Counted from the stretch's first letter, positions 35,079 to 43,897 are shown. The stretch: DNA of 64,000 bases from Streptomyces sp. TRM70350 (GCF_019219825.1 NZ_JAHUXH010000037.1:1-64000); one strand, 5' to 3'. Program-made: numbers and translations. The notes: generated by a model not told the origin, from the sequence alone.

Positions 35079-35281
35079 TCAGGCCTCAGGAATGTCCTTC
35101 TTGGCCCTCACCAGGGTCTCCCTGGTGACGATGACGATCCGTTCGTGATCCGCCCGGGGGTGCGTCGTCAGGGAGTTGCGCTTCCAGCGCCTCGGTGGCG
35201 TCCGTACCGATTACGGCGAAGTTCCCGTCGGACAGTTCGAAGAGGTCAGGGCAATGGGGGCCCCAACGCTGCCTCGCTCAC
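35079..35281 (-). pseudogene. Small conserved protein, frameshifted twice
   Basis: From GTG 35281 the minus strand reads VSEAALGPPLP then TGA. One frame over it continues PDLFELSDGNFAVIGTDATE and ALEAQLPDDA, and after a second shift ADHERIVIVTRETLVRAKKD then IPEA and TGA at 35079-35081. The pieces resemble short Streptomyces proteins of unknown role that accompany Xre/DUF397-type genes. The shifts coincide with the runs GGGGCCCCC and CCCCCGGG, so sequencing error is as likely as decay. It overlaps the 3' end of the next gene upstream. Confidence 0.55.
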
Positions 35282-35951
35282 GTGGAGATGCGCCGATCCG
35301 ACGGAGGATCTTCAATTGGATTTCCTTTGGTCCGCGACTGAGGGGCGGGCACACTACTGCTCCGGCTGATGGTGCGTGCTTGTGGAACTCTGTCTTCACC
35401 CAGCCGTGAGAACCGTTGTACGTCATGCGGAAGGTAACCGCGGTGGCGTCGTGCGCAGTTGTGGACTTGACCTGTTCTTGTGCGTCGGGTGGTTCGCCGA
35501 CGAGCCACCACTCGTCCCTGTCCCTCTCCCCGAGGTGGCGAAGGACGTCATCGACCAGGCGCCCCAACTCTGCCTCGTCCGATCCAGGGGGCAGAGCGTC
35601 GCGCCGGCCCCGCGTCGCCGCCCCGTGCCCGTCGAAACAGTCGAGCACTTCGTCCAGCTCCGCGCTGTCCATGGCCTCGAGCGAGTCGATCGTGTGGCGT
35701 CGCACGAACAGGACAGCGAGAAGAAGCGCAGCCGACGCCATGACCGCGTCCGCGGCGGTCAACCCCCGATTCAGGCGGCCGTCCGCCGGTCGTCGGGGTG
35801 CGGGTCGAGTGGAGGGGACCGGCGAGCGATGGGCGGCGCTTGCCGTCTCCCAGGGTCTTGCCGTCTCCCAGGGTGCCGAGCGGCTCTGGTCGGCTGGGAG
35901 GCGGCGAGGACGCGCACGGAAGGAAGCGAGGGTCGCACGAACCGGCGCCAT
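35211..35951 (-). CDS. Hypothetical protein with one membrane segment
   Basis: A 246-residue frame of unrecognised family. An Arg/Pro-rich N-terminus contains the repeated PWETAR/PWETAS unit and is followed by a membrane segment (LTAADAVMASAALLLAVLFV) and a hydrophilic domain: DSLEAMDSAELDEVLDCFDG, DEAELGRLVDDVLRHLGERD, RDEWWLVGEPPDAQEQVKST and VTFRMTYNGSHGWVKTEFHK. It could start at ATG 35951 or at 35741 inside the membrane segment. The tail after KEIQLKILRRIGAS overlaps the small frameshifted gene and may be out of its natural frame. Part of an accessory island with the DUF6082 gene. Confidence 0.5.
   Translation of the reverse strand: MAPVRATLASFRARPRRLPADQSRSAPWETARPWETASAAHRSPVPSTRPAPRRPADGRLNRGLTAADAVMASAALLLAVLFVRRHTIDSLEAMDSAELDEVLDCFDGHGAATRGRRDALPPGSDEAELGRLVDDVLRHLGERDRDEWWLVGEPPDAQEQVKSTTAHDATAVTFRMTYNGSHGWVKTEFHKHAPSAGAVVCPPLSRGPKEIQLKILRRIGASPRERGSVGAPIALTSSNCPTGTSP
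35839..35874. repeat. 18-bp perfect tandem duplication
   Basis: CTTGCCGTCTCCCAGGGT occurs at 35839-35856 and 35857-35874. In the minus-strand hypothetical gene it encodes two PWETA-type hexapeptides, keeping frame. Confidence 0.9.
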
Positions 35952-36095
35952 GCCCAACGTCTGCCCCGCTCGTGCTGCTAACAATCGTTCACTTCGCGGA
36001 GATTCTGCGTGCTCGTATCCTGGCCCGGCATACAAGTTCCGTAGGCGCGCCGGGCCGTGAACCGGTGTGCGCGTAGGCGTGAGAGAGGTCGCACG

Positions 36096-37175
36096 GTGGG
36101 CCAGAGCCCGAGTCCCCAGCAGATCCCGGTCGTCGTACTCGCCGGATTCCTGGGCTCCGGCAAGACGACGTTGCTCAACCACCTCCTGCACCGCAGCGGA
36201 GGCAGCCGTATCGGCGCCATCGTGAACGACTTCGGGGCCATTGAGATCGACGCCATGGCCGTGGCCGGGGCGCTGGGGGATTCCACCGTCTCCCTCGGCA
36301 ACGGCTGCCTCTGCTGTGCCGTCGACGCCGGTGAGCTGGACGTCTACCTCGAACGGCTGGCCCGCCCCGATGCCGGGATCGACGTCATCGTCATCGAGGC
36401 CAGCGGACTCGCCGAGCCCCGGGAACTGGTGCGGATGGTGCTGGCCAGCGAGCATCCGGGCATCGTGTACGGCGGGCTCGTCGAGGTCGTCGACGCCGCC
36501 GAGTTCGGCGACACGCGCGCGAAGCATCCCGAGATCGACCGGCACCTCGCCCTCGCCGACCTCGTCGTGGTCAACAAGACCGACCGGGCGCCGGACGCCG
36601 AGCACGTCCTCGCCCTCGTCCGATCCCTCACCGACCACGCCGCCGTCGTTCCGGCGACATACGGCCGTGTCGACCCCGAGTTCCTCTTCGACTGCCGACC
36701 CTCCCGGGAGCGCATCGGGCAGTTGTCCTTCGACGACCTGCACGATGATCACGACCAGCACGAGCACGAGCACGGCGGTCATCTGCACACCGCCTACGAC
36801 AGCCTCTCCTTCGTCTCCGAAGTGCCCCTCGACCCGCGCCGCTTGATGACCTTCCTCGACAGTCGACCCGAAGGCCTCTACCGGATCAAGGGCTACGTCG
36901 ACTTCGGCCCGCACGACCCGCGCAACCGCTACGCCGTGCACGCCGTCGGGCGGTTCCTCCGCTTCTACCCGGAGCCCTGGGGTCCGGACGGCGAACGCCT
37001 CACCCAGCTCGTCCTCATCGGCGCCGGCATCGACGTCCCCGCCCTCGACAAGGAGCTCGCGGCGTGCAAGAGCGACACCCCACACGCCGATGAGCACGGC
37101 ATGTGGGGCGTCCTGCGCTACGTACCGGATGCGCGGGATCCGGACGGCCCGGACCCCGAGGAGCCTCCGGTCTAG
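36096..37175 (+). CDS. CobW/ZNG1-family GTP-binding metallochaperone
   Basis: A 359-residue G3E GTPase. The P-loop GFLGSGKTT is residues 17-25, GNGCLCC at about 68-74 is the metal-binding CxCC, EASGLAEP is switch/Walker B and VVNKTDRA is the base-specificity NKxD. A histidine-rich loop HDDHDQHEHEHGGHLH (about residues 215-230) and a CobW_C domain (YRIKGYVDFGPHDPRNRYAV) follow. Family members insert Zn or Co into client proteins; the His-rich loop suggests zinc. GTG 36096 with GAGAGG upstream is chosen over an ATG-like frame at 36057. No Zur box is recognised upstream. Its TAG overlaps the parC TAG on the other strand. Confidence 0.88.
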   Translation: MGQSPSPQQIPVVVLAGFLGSGKTTLLNHLLHRSGGSRIGAIVNDFGAIEIDAMAVAGALGDSTVSLGNGCLCCAVDAGELDVYLERLARPDAGIDVIVIEASGLAEPRELVRMVLASEHPGIVYGGLVEVVDAAEFGDTRAKHPEIDRHLALADLVVVNKTDRAPDAEHVLALVRSLTDHAAVVPATYGRVDPEFLFDCRPSRERIGQLSFDDLHDDHDQHEHEHGGHLHTAYDSLSFVSEVPLDPRRLMTFLDSRPEGLYRIKGYVDFGPHDPRNRYAVHAVGRFLRFYPEPWGPDGERLTQLVLIGAGIDVPALDKELAACKSDTPHADEHGMWGVLRYVPDARDPDGPDPEEPPV

Positions 37176-39628
37176 ACCGGCCCCGCCACCGCCGCCACCG
37201 GCTTCGCCAGGGACACGCCCGAGCCGTCGCGGCGCGGGTCCATCTCGGGGAGGCCGGTCGGCGAGCCGTTCTTCTGCGCGGCCCGCGCCGGAGCGGCGCC
37301 CGCCCAGGCGAAGGACAGACAGTCCTCGCCCTTCAGGAACCGCTGGCAGCGCACTCCGCCGGTCGCCCGGCCCTTGCGCGGGAACTGGTCGAACGGCGTC
37401 AGCTTGGCGGTCGTCTGCACGGAGTCGTCCAGCGTGCCGCGCGAGCCCGCGACCGTGAAGACGACCGCGTCCGCCGCCGGATCCACCGCCGTGAAGGAGA
37501 TGACCTTGGCACCCTCGGCCAGCTTGATGCCCGCCACACCGCCCGCCGGACGGCCCTGGGGGCGGACCTGCGAGGCCTGGAAGCGCAGCAGCTGCGCGTC
37601 GTCCGTGATGAAGACCAGGTCCTCCTCACCCGTGCGCAGCTCGACCGCGCCGACGATCCGGTCGCCCTCCTTGAGGGTGATGACCTCCAGCTCGTCCTTG
37701 CTGGCCGGGTAGTCGGGCACCACGCGCTTGACGATGCCCTGTTCCGTGCCCAGCGCGAGTCCCGGGGAGGACTCGTCGAGCGTGGTCAGGCAGACCACCG
37801 TCTCGTCGTCCTCCAGGGAGACGAACTCGGCGAGCGGCGCGCCCCCCGAGAGGTTGGGCGCCGACGTGGTCTCCGGGAGCTGCGGGAGGTCGATGACGTT
37901 GATCCGCAGCAGTCGGCCCGTCGAGGTCACCGCGCCCACCTCGCCGCGGGCCGTGGCCGGCACCGCCGAGACGATCACGTCGTGCTTGGTGCGTTTGGCG
38001 GCGGCGCCCTCGGGGAACGGCTCGGCGTTCATCGTACGGGCCAGCAGCCCCGTCGACGACAGCAGCACCCGGCACGGGTCGTCGGCCACCTGGAGCGGAA
38101 CGGTGGCCACCTGGGCGGCTGCCGACTCCAGCAGGACCGTACGCCGCTCGGTGCCGAACTTCTTGGCCACCGCCGCCAGTTCGGAGGAGACCAGCTTGCG
38201 CAGCTCGGTGTCCGACTCCAGGATCCGGGTCAGCTCCTCGATCTCCGCGGTGAGCCGGTCCTTCTCGGCCTCCAGCTCGATGCGGTCGTACTTGGTCAGG
38301 CGGCGCAGCGGCGTGTCCAGGATGTACTGCGTCTGGACCTCGCTCAGCCCGAAGCGCTCCATCAGGCGCTCCTTGGCCTGCGCGGAGTTCTCGCTGGAGC
38401 GGATCAGGCGGATCACCTCGTCGATGTCCACCAGGGCCGTGAGCAGGCCCTCGACCAGGTGCAGCCGGTCGCGCTTCTTGCCGCGGCGGTATTCCGAGCG
38501 GCGGCGCACGACCTCGAAGCGGTGGTCGAGGTAGACCTCCAGGAGTTCCTTCAGGCCCAGGGTGAGGGGCTGGCCGTCGACCAGGGCGACGTTGTTGATG
38601 CCGAAGGACTCCTCCATCGGCGTCAGCTTGTAGAGCTGCTCCAGGACCGCCTCCGGCACGAAGCCGTTCTTGATCTCGATGACCAGGCGCAGCCCGTGCT
38701 CACGGTCGGTGAGGTCCTTGACGTCGGCGATGCCCTGCAGCTTCTTCGAACCGACCAGGTCCTTGATCTTGGCGATCACCTTCTCCGGGCCGACCGCGAA
38801 GGGCAGCTCGGTGACGATCAGGCCCTTGCGGCGCGCCGTCACGTCCTCCACGGACACCGTCGCCCGGATCTTGAACGTGCCGCGGCCCGTCTCGTACGCG
38901 TCGCGGATCCCGGAGAGGCCGACGATCCGGCCGCCGGTGGGCAGGTCGGGGCCCGGGACGTGCCGCATCAGGGCGTCGAGATCGGCGTTCGGGTGCTTGA
39001 TCAGGTGGCGGGCGGCCGCGATCACCTCGCGCAGGTTGTGCGGCGGCATGTTCGTGGCCATGCCGACCGCGATCCCGGACGAGCCGTTGACCAGCAGGTT
39101 CGGGAAGGCGGCGGGCAGGGCCACCGGCTCCTGCTCCTGGCCGTCGTAGTTGGGCGCGAAGTCGACCGTGTCCTCGTCGATCGACTCCGTCATCAGGCTC
39201 GTGGCCTCGGCCATCCGGCACTCGGTGTACCGCATGGCGGCGGGCGGGTCGTCGTTGCCCAGCGAGCCGAAGTTGCCGTGGCCGTCGACCAGAGGCACGC
39301 GCATGGAGAACGGCTGGGCCATGCGGACCAGGGCGTCGTAGATCGACGCGTCGCCGTGCGGGTGCAACTTACCCATGACCTCGCCGACCACGCGGGCGCA
39401 CTTCACGTAGCCGCGGTCGGGGCGGACGCCCATCTCGTTCATCTGGTAGACGATGCGGCGGTGCACCGGCTTGAGACCGTCACGGGCGTCCGGCAGGGCT
39501 CGGGAGTAGATGACCGAGTACGCGTACTCGAGGAAGGAGCCCTGCATCTCGTCCACGACGTCGATGTCGAGGATCCGCTCCTCGTACGAGTCGTCGGGCG
39601 GCGGGGTCTTCGTGCTGCGGCGGGCCAT
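37172..39628 (-). CDS. parC: DNA topoisomerase IV subunit A (ParC/ParX)
   Basis: An 818-residue type IIA topoisomerase cleavage subunit, partner of the ATPase subunit at 24030. The quinolone-resistance region runs KCARVVGEVMGKLHPHGDAS then IYDALVRMAQPFS, with Asp (not Ala) at the GDAS position following His. Catalytic Tyr is in PPAAMRYTECRMAEA. The coiled gate region includes YILDTPLRRLTKYDRIELEA. The C-terminal beta-pinwheel has four or five degenerate blades and lacks an obvious GyrA box (QRRGGKG), which supports decatenase rather than gyrase. In S. coelicolor this is parX. It is convergent with the CobW gene and divergent from the M16 pair. Confidence 0.92.
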   Translation of the reverse strand: MARRSTKTPPPDDSYEERILDIDVVDEMQGSFLEYAYSVIYSRALPDARDGLKPVHRRIVYQMNEMGVRPDRGYVKCARVVGEVMGKLHPHGDASIYDALVRMAQPFSMRVPLVDGHGNFGSLGNDDPPAAMRYTECRMAEATSLMTESIDEDTVDFAPNYDGQEQEPVALPAAFPNLLVNGSSGIAVGMATNMPPHNLREVIAAARHLIKHPNADLDALMRHVPGPDLPTGGRIVGLSGIRDAYETGRGTFKIRATVSVEDVTARRKGLIVTELPFAVGPEKVIAKIKDLVGSKKLQGIADVKDLTDREHGLRLVIEIKNGFVPEAVLEQLYKLTPMEESFGINNVALVDGQPLTLGLKELLEVYLDHRFEVVRRRSEYRRGKKRDRLHLVEGLLTALVDIDEVIRLIRSSENSAQAKERLMERFGLSEVQTQYILDTPLRRLTKYDRIELEAEKDRLTAEIEELTRILESDTELRKLVSSELAAVAKKFGTERRTVLLESAAAQVATVPLQVADDPCRVLLSSTGLLARTMNAEPFPEGAAAKRTKHDVIVSAVPATARGEVGAVTSTGRLLRINVIDLPQLPETTSAPNLSGGAPLAEFVSLEDDETVVCLTTLDESSPGLALGTEQGIVKRVVPDYPASKDELEVITLKEGDRIVGAVELRTGEEDLVFITDDAQLLRFQASQVRPQGRPAGGVAGIKLAEGAKVISFTAVDPAADAVVFTVAGSRGTLDDSVQTTAKLTPFDQFPRKGRATGGVRCQRFLKGEDCLSFAWAGAAPARAAQKNGSPTGLPEMDPRRDGSGVSLAKPVAAVAGPV

Positions 39629-39946
39629 CGCTGCCGGCTCCTCCTGTTTTCTGATCGTTCGCCCACGGGGCGCTCAGGTCCCTGCGGCTCACTCTTGCTG
39701 AAGCGTGAACGGCATCTGACGCGGACCATTGTGGACCGCGCCACTGACAACGCGGACCCTGGACCCGACGTCGGCCGCCGGCCCCGCGCTGCCCCGCAGG
39801 CTACGCCCTCGCGGCGGGCGACCCGGATCTTGCTCAGAGCGGATGCGTTCCGGGAACTTCACACCAGGTCCGCGCGCTTGCATACAGTGGCAGGACTGGC
39901 AGGAAATCCGCGGTTTCCCGACCGCACCGCGATCGAAGGGACGTAC
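39629..39946. promoter_or_regulatory. Divergent region between parC and the M16 genes
   Basis: A 318-base gap without a coding pattern. TACAGT at 39883-39888 is a plausible -10 for the M16 genes, with TTCACA 19 bases upstream as a weak -35; GAAGGG precedes ATG 39947. I cannot place the parC promoter. Confidence 0.4.
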
Positions 39947-41320
39947 ATGCCCATGGGTCACACGGCCACAGCCGAGGCAGGCTCCGGCGGCCTGACAGCG
40001 ACAGAGCACCGCCTGGAAAACGGCCTGCGCGTGGTGCTCTCCGAGGACCACCTGACCCCGGTCGCGGCGGTGTGCCTCTGGTACGACGTCGGCTCGCGCC
40101 ACGAGGTCAAGGGACGTACCGGCCTGGCTCACCTTTTCGAGCACTTGATGTTCCAGGGCTCCGCCCAGGTCAAGGGCAACGGGCACTTCGAGCTGGTGCA
40201 GGGCGCCGGCGGCTCGCTCAACGGCACCACCAGCTTCGAGCGCACCAACTACTTCGAGACCATGCCCGCCCACCAGCTGGAACTCGCCCTCTGGCTGGAG
40301 GCCGACCGCATGGGCTCCCTGCTCGCGGCCCTCGACGACGAGTCCATGGAGAACCAGCGGGACGTCGTCAAGAACGAGCGCAGGCAGCGCTACGACAACG
40401 TCCCCTACGGGACCGCTTTCGAGAAGCTGACCGCCCTCGTCTACCCCGAGGGCCACCCCTACCACCACACGCCGATCGGCTCGATGGCCGACCTGGACGC
40501 GGCGACCCTGGAGGACGCGCGCGCGTTCTTCCGCACCTACTACGCGCCCAACAACGCGGTGCTGTCGGTCGTCGGCGACATCGACCCGGAGCAGACGCTC
40601 GCCTGGATCGAGAAGTACTTCGGCTCCATCGCCTCGCACGACGGCAAGCCTGCCCCGCGCGACGGCTCGCTGCCCGAGATCATCGGCGGGCAGCTGCGCG
40701 AGGTCGTCGAGGAGGAGGTCCCGGCGCGCGCCCTGATGGCCGCCTACCGGCTCCCGCACGACGGCACGCGCGCGTGCGACGCGGCCGACCTCGCGCTGAC
40801 CATCCTCGGCGGCGGCGAGTCGTCCCGCCTGTACAACCGGCTCGTCCGACGGGACCGTACGGCGGTGGCGGCCGGGTTCGGCCTGCTGCGGCTGGCCGGA
40901 GCGCCCTCCCTGGGGTGGCTGGACGTGAAGACGTCCGGGGACGTCGAGGTGCCGGTCATCGAGTCCGCCATCGACGAGGAGCTCGCCCGGTTCGCCGAGG
41001 AGGGCCCGACGGCCGAGGAGATGGAACGCGCACAGGCCCAGTTGGAGCGTGAGTGGCTGGACCGGCTCGGCACGGTCGCCGGCCGCGCCGACGAACTGTG
41101 CCGGTACGCCGTGCTGTTCGGCGACCCGAAGCTCGCCCTGACCGCCGTCCAGCGGGTCCTCGAAGTGACGGCCGAGGAGGTCCAGGAGGTCGCCAAGGCC
41201 CGCCTGCGGCCCGACAACCGCGCGGTGCTCGTCTACGAGCCGACCGCCCCCGAAGCCACCGACGACAGCGACGGCGCGGAAGCCGCCGCCACCGACGACA
41301 CCGAGGAGGCGGCCCAGTGA
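39947..41320 (+). CDS. M16 family zinc metallopeptidase, catalytic subunit
   Basis: A 457-residue pitrilysin/insulinase-type peptidase. The inverted zinc motif HLFEH (His62, Glu65, His66) in GLAHLFEHLMFQGSAQVKG is intact, and ENQRDVVKNERRQRYDNVPY carries the distal Glu ligand. The second, inactive half has RALMAAYRLPHDG and ILGGGESSRLYNRLVR. With the next gene, which lacks the zinc motif, it should form the alpha-beta clamshell heterodimer known for bacterial M16B peptidases, degrading small peptides. ATG 39947 has GAAGGG upstream; ATG 39953 is in frame too. No signal peptide, so probably cytoplasmic. The stop overlaps the partner by GTGA. Confidence 0.93.
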   Translation: MPMGHTATAEAGSGGLTATEHRLENGLRVVLSEDHLTPVAAVCLWYDVGSRHEVKGRTGLAHLFEHLMFQGSAQVKGNGHFELVQGAGGSLNGTTSFERTNYFETMPAHQLELALWLEADRMGSLLAALDDESMENQRDVVKNERRQRYDNVPYGTAFEKLTALVYPEGHPYHHTPIGSMADLDAATLEDARAFFRTYYAPNNAVLSVVGDIDPEQTLAWIEKYFGSIASHDGKPAPRDGSLPEIIGGQLREVVEEEVPARALMAAYRLPHDGTRACDAADLALTILGGGESSRLYNRLVRRDRTAVAAGFGLLRLAGAPSLGWLDVKTSGDVEVPVIESAIDEELARFAEEGPTAEEMERAQAQLEREWLDRLGTVAGRADELCRYAVLFGDPKLALTAVQRVLEVTAEEVQEVAKARLRPDNRAVLVYEPTAPEATDDSDGAEAAATDDTEEAAQ

Positions 41321-42705
41321 CCGAGCTCGCCACGATGGAATTCCACCCACAGCCGCAGGCGGGCGAGGCCCGCCCCTGGGCGTTCCCGGCCCCCACGCGC
41401 GGGACGCTCGACAACGGCCTGACGGTGCTGCGCTGCCACCGCCCCGGCCAGCAGGTCGTCGCCGTCGAGGTGCTCCTGGGCGCGCCCCTGGACGCCGAGC
41501 CGGCCGGCCTCGACGGCGTCGCCACGATCATGGCGCGGGCCTTCTCCGAGGGCACCGACAAGCACTCCGCCGAGGAGTTCGCCGCCGAGCTGGAGCGCTG
41601 CGGCGCCACCCTCGACTCGCACGCCGACCACCCCGGCGTCCGGCTGAGCCTGGAGGTCCCGGTCTCCCGGCTGCCCAAGGCCCTCGGACTGCTCGCCGAC
41701 GCCCTCAGGGCGCCCGCGTTCGCCGACAGCGAGGTCGAGCGGCTGGTCCGCAACCGTCTCGACGAGATCCCGCACGAGCTGGCCAACCCGGCCCGGCGGG
41801 CCGCCAAGGAGCTCTCCAAGGAGCTGTTCCCGGCCTCCTCGCGCATGTCGCGCCCGCGCCAGGGCACCGAGGAGACGGTCGCGAAGATCGACTCCGCCGC
41901 CGTACGCGCCTTCTACGAGCGGCACGTCCGCCCCGCCACCGCCACCGCCGTGGTCGTCGGCGACCTCACCGGCGTCGACCTCGACGCGCTGCTCGGCGAC
42001 ACCCTGGGCGGCTGGACCGGCGCCCCGGCGCAGCCGCGGCCGGTGCCGCCGGTGACCGCCGACGACAGCGGCCGCGTGGTCATCGTGGACCGCCCCGGCG
42101 CCGTCCAGACGCAGCTGCTGATCGGCCGCGTCGGCCCCGACCGGCACGACCGTGTGTGGCCGGCCCAGGTGCTCGGCACGTACTGCCTGGGCGGCACCCT
42201 CACCTCCCGCCTGGACCGCGTGCTGCGCGAGGAGAAGGGCTACACCTACGGGGTGCGCGCGTTCGGCCAGGTGCTGCGCTCCGCCCCCGACGGCAGCGGC
42301 GCCGCGCTGCTCGCCATCAGCGGTTCCGTCGACACGCCGAACACCGGCCCTGCGCTGGAGGACCTCTGGACGGTCCTGCGCACGCTCGCCGCGGAGGGCC
42401 TCACGGATGCCGAGCGGGACGTCGCCGTGCAGAATCTGGTCGGTGTGGCGCCGCTGAAGTACGAGACCGCGGCGGCGGTGGCGGGCACCCTGGCCGACCA
42501 GGTCGAGCAGCACCTGCCCGACGACTACCAGGCGACGCTGTATCAGCAGCTCGCGGCGACCGGGACGGTGGAGGCCACCGCGGCGGTCGTGAGCGCCTTC
42601 CCGGTGGACCGGCTGGTGACGGTGCTCGTCGGTGACGCGGCGCAGATCAAGGCGCCCGTCGAGGCCCTCGGCATCGGCGGAGTCACCGTCGTGACGGCCG
42701 AGTAG
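41317..42705 (+). CDS. M16 family peptidase, non-catalytic partner
   Basis: A 462-residue M16 homologue. At the position of HxxEH it has GLDGVATIMARAFSEGTDKH, so it cannot bind zinc. The C-terminal half retains the substrate-binding Arg/Tyr motif LREEKGYTYGVRAFGQ and CLGGTLTSRLDRV, which completes the active site of the catalytic subunit in heterodimeric M16B enzymes. GTG 41317 is fixed by the 4-base overlap with the upstream gene, so the two are translated together. A strong terminator follows 26 bases after the stop. Confidence 0.92.
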   Translation: MTELATMEFHPQPQAGEARPWAFPAPTRGTLDNGLTVLRCHRPGQQVVAVEVLLGAPLDAEPAGLDGVATIMARAFSEGTDKHSAEEFAAELERCGATLDSHADHPGVRLSLEVPVSRLPKALGLLADALRAPAFADSEVERLVRNRLDEIPHELANPARRAAKELSKELFPASSRMSRPRQGTEETVAKIDSAAVRAFYERHVRPATATAVVVGDLTGVDLDALLGDTLGGWTGAPAQPRPVPPVTADDSGRVVIVDRPGAVQTQLLIGRVGPDRHDRVWPAQVLGTYCLGGTLTSRLDRVLREEKGYTYGVRAFGQVLRSAPDGSGAALLAISGSVDTPNTGPALEDLWTVLRTLAAEGLTDAERDVAVQNLVGVAPLKYETAAAVAGTLADQVEQHLPDDYQATLYQQLAATGTVEATAAVVSAFPVDRLVTVLVGDAAQIKAPVEALGIGGVTVVTAE

Positions 42706-42731
42706 AGGCCGCCGGACGGCACGCGCGCGTA

Positions 42732-42765
42732 GGGGCCCTGGTGACGGATCCGTCACCAGGGCCCC
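42732..42765 (+). terminator. Strong terminator, perfect 34-base palindrome
   Basis: GGGGCCCTGGTGACGGA and its exact complement form a fully symmetric palindrome centred on GGATCC, followed by TTTAT. It ends the M16 operon and insulates the riboswitch leader. Confidence 0.93.
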
Positions 42766-42911
42766 TTTATGTCCCAATTGGGGGAGAGGTTGCCTGTCTG
42801 CCCTGTGGGATGCGCTACAAACTCCCTGATGCGTTTGGGGTTTGAAAGATGTCCCGCTTAGCGTCATCCAGGCTGTTCGTCAGGCAGTGCGCCGCACCCG
42901 CGGCACCGGAC

Positions 42912-43075
42912 AGTCATCGCCGAGTCCCCGTACGGCGCGAGCCAGGGGAGCCGGGGACCCAACCACGCAGTCCCTGGGGTGAATCGGACGCCCGCGCGCA
43001 CGCGAGGGAGTCCGTAGGAGACCTTCCTGCTCCGAACCCGTCAGCTAACCCGGTAGGCGAGAGGGAAGGAAAGGA
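42912..43075 (+). ncRNA. c-di-AMP riboswitch (ydaO/yuaA)
   Basis: The leader of the M23 peptidase gene contains the conserved ydaO segments in order: GAGCCAGGGGAGCCGGGGAC then CCAAC (42939-42964), GGGGTGAATC (42976-42985), GTAGGAGACCTTCCTGCTCC (43014-43033), GAACCCGTCAGCTAACCCGG (43034-43053) and TAGGCGAGAGGGAAGGA (43054-43070). This class binds two c-di-AMP molecules and usually turns expression off. In Streptomyces and relatives it controls cell-wall hydrolases such as rpf, NlpC/P60 and M23 genes, exactly this context. The AAGGAAAGGA ribosome site lies at its 3' edge, so control of translation initiation or of elongation is possible. Confidence 0.93.
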
Positions 43076-43086
43076 CCAGCCACTAC

Positions 43087-43851
43087 ATGGCGTTCACGCG
43101 CGCCACCGGGAAGCATCGCCGTCCCAGCCGGATGAGGCGCACCGCCGCCCACGCGACGGGCTTCGCGGCGCTCACCACCACCGGAGTCGTCGGCAGCCTG
43201 GCCGCTCCCGCAGTCGCCGCCGAGCCTGCGGCCGAGCAGACAGGCCTCCTCCCGGTCATCACCATCGGCGACGCGGTCGCCGAGCAGATCGACGCCCAGG
43301 CCGCCGCCCAGAAGCAGGCCGCCGCGGAGGCCGCCGCCCAGAAGAAGGCCGAGGCCGCCGCCAAGAAGCGCGCCGAGGAACGGGCCAAGGAGGCGCGCGA
43401 GGCCAAGGAGCGCGCCGCCCGCGAGGCCGAGCGCAAGCGCCTCAACACCTACGTGGCGCCGATCAGTGGCTCCTACGTCTCCACCGGCTACCGGGCCGGC
43501 GGCTCCCTGTGGTCCTCCGGCAGCCACACCGGTGTCGACTTCCACGCCGCGAGCGGCACGCCCGTGCACGCGGTCGGCTCCGGCACCGTGGTCGAGGCCG
43601 GCTGGGGTGGGGCGTACGGCAATCAAGTCGTGATCAAGATGAACGATGGTACGTACACCCAGTACGGTCACCTGTCGTCCATCGGCGTCTCGGTGGGGCA
43701 GACGGTCACCCCGGGGCAGCAGATCGCCCTGTCCGGCGCCACCGGCAACGTCACCGGAGCGCATCTGCACTTCGAGGCCCGGACGACCGCGGAGTACGGC
43801 ACGGACATCGACCCGGTCGCCTACCTCCGCTCGCACGGCGTCAGCATCTGA
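43087..43851 (+). CDS. Secreted M23 peptidoglycan endopeptidase
   Basis: A 254-residue secreted LytM-type peptidase. A long Streptomyces signal peptide covers residues 1 to about 46 (KHRRPSRMRRTAAHA then a hydrophobic GFAALTTTGVVGSLAAPAVA, AxA site). A charged coiled coil (Ala/Lys/Glu, about 65-118) leads to the M23 domain at about 120-250, with zinc ligands His and Asp in SGSHTGVDFHAASGTPVHAV and HxH in GAHLHFEARTTAEYG; GYRAGGSLWSSGSHTG and YTQYGHLSSIGVSVGQTV are typical. It should cut cross-bridges during growth or germination. A c-di-AMP riboswitch precedes it and a terminator follows 25 bases after the stop, so it is a monocistronic regulon member. Confidence 0.95.
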   Translation: MAFTRATGKHRRPSRMRRTAAHATGFAALTTTGVVGSLAAPAVAAEPAAEQTGLLPVITIGDAVAEQIDAQAAAQKQAAAEAAAQKKAEAAAKKRAEERAKEAREAKERAAREAERKRLNTYVAPISGSYVSTGYRAGGSLWSSGSHTGVDFHAASGTPVHAVGSGTVVEAGWGGAYGNQVVIKMNDGTYTQYGHLSSIGVSVGQTVTPGQQIALSGATGNVTGAHLHFEARTTAEYGTDIDPVAYLRSHGVSI

Positions 43852-43875
43852 GGGCGGATCACCCCGCTTCCCGTG

Positions 43876-43897
43876 GCCCCGGCTCCCGAGCCGGGGC
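43876..43897 (+). terminator. Terminator of the M23 peptidase gene
   Basis: GCCCCGGCT pairs with AGCCGGGGC across a CCCG loop and is followed by TTT. Confidence 0.8.

Noticed and set aside
35952..36095. Zur box before the CobW gene
   Set aside because: No sequence close to TGAAAATGATTTTCA is present.
34984..37175. Prophage or integrative element between 34.9 and 37.1 kb
   Set aside because: Accessory genes are present, but no integrase, attachment-site tRNA or flanking direct repeat was seen.
37103..39946. Long plus-strand extension upstream of the M16 gene
   Set aside because: It is antisense to parC. M16 similarity begins only at the ATG at 39947, which has a ribosome site.
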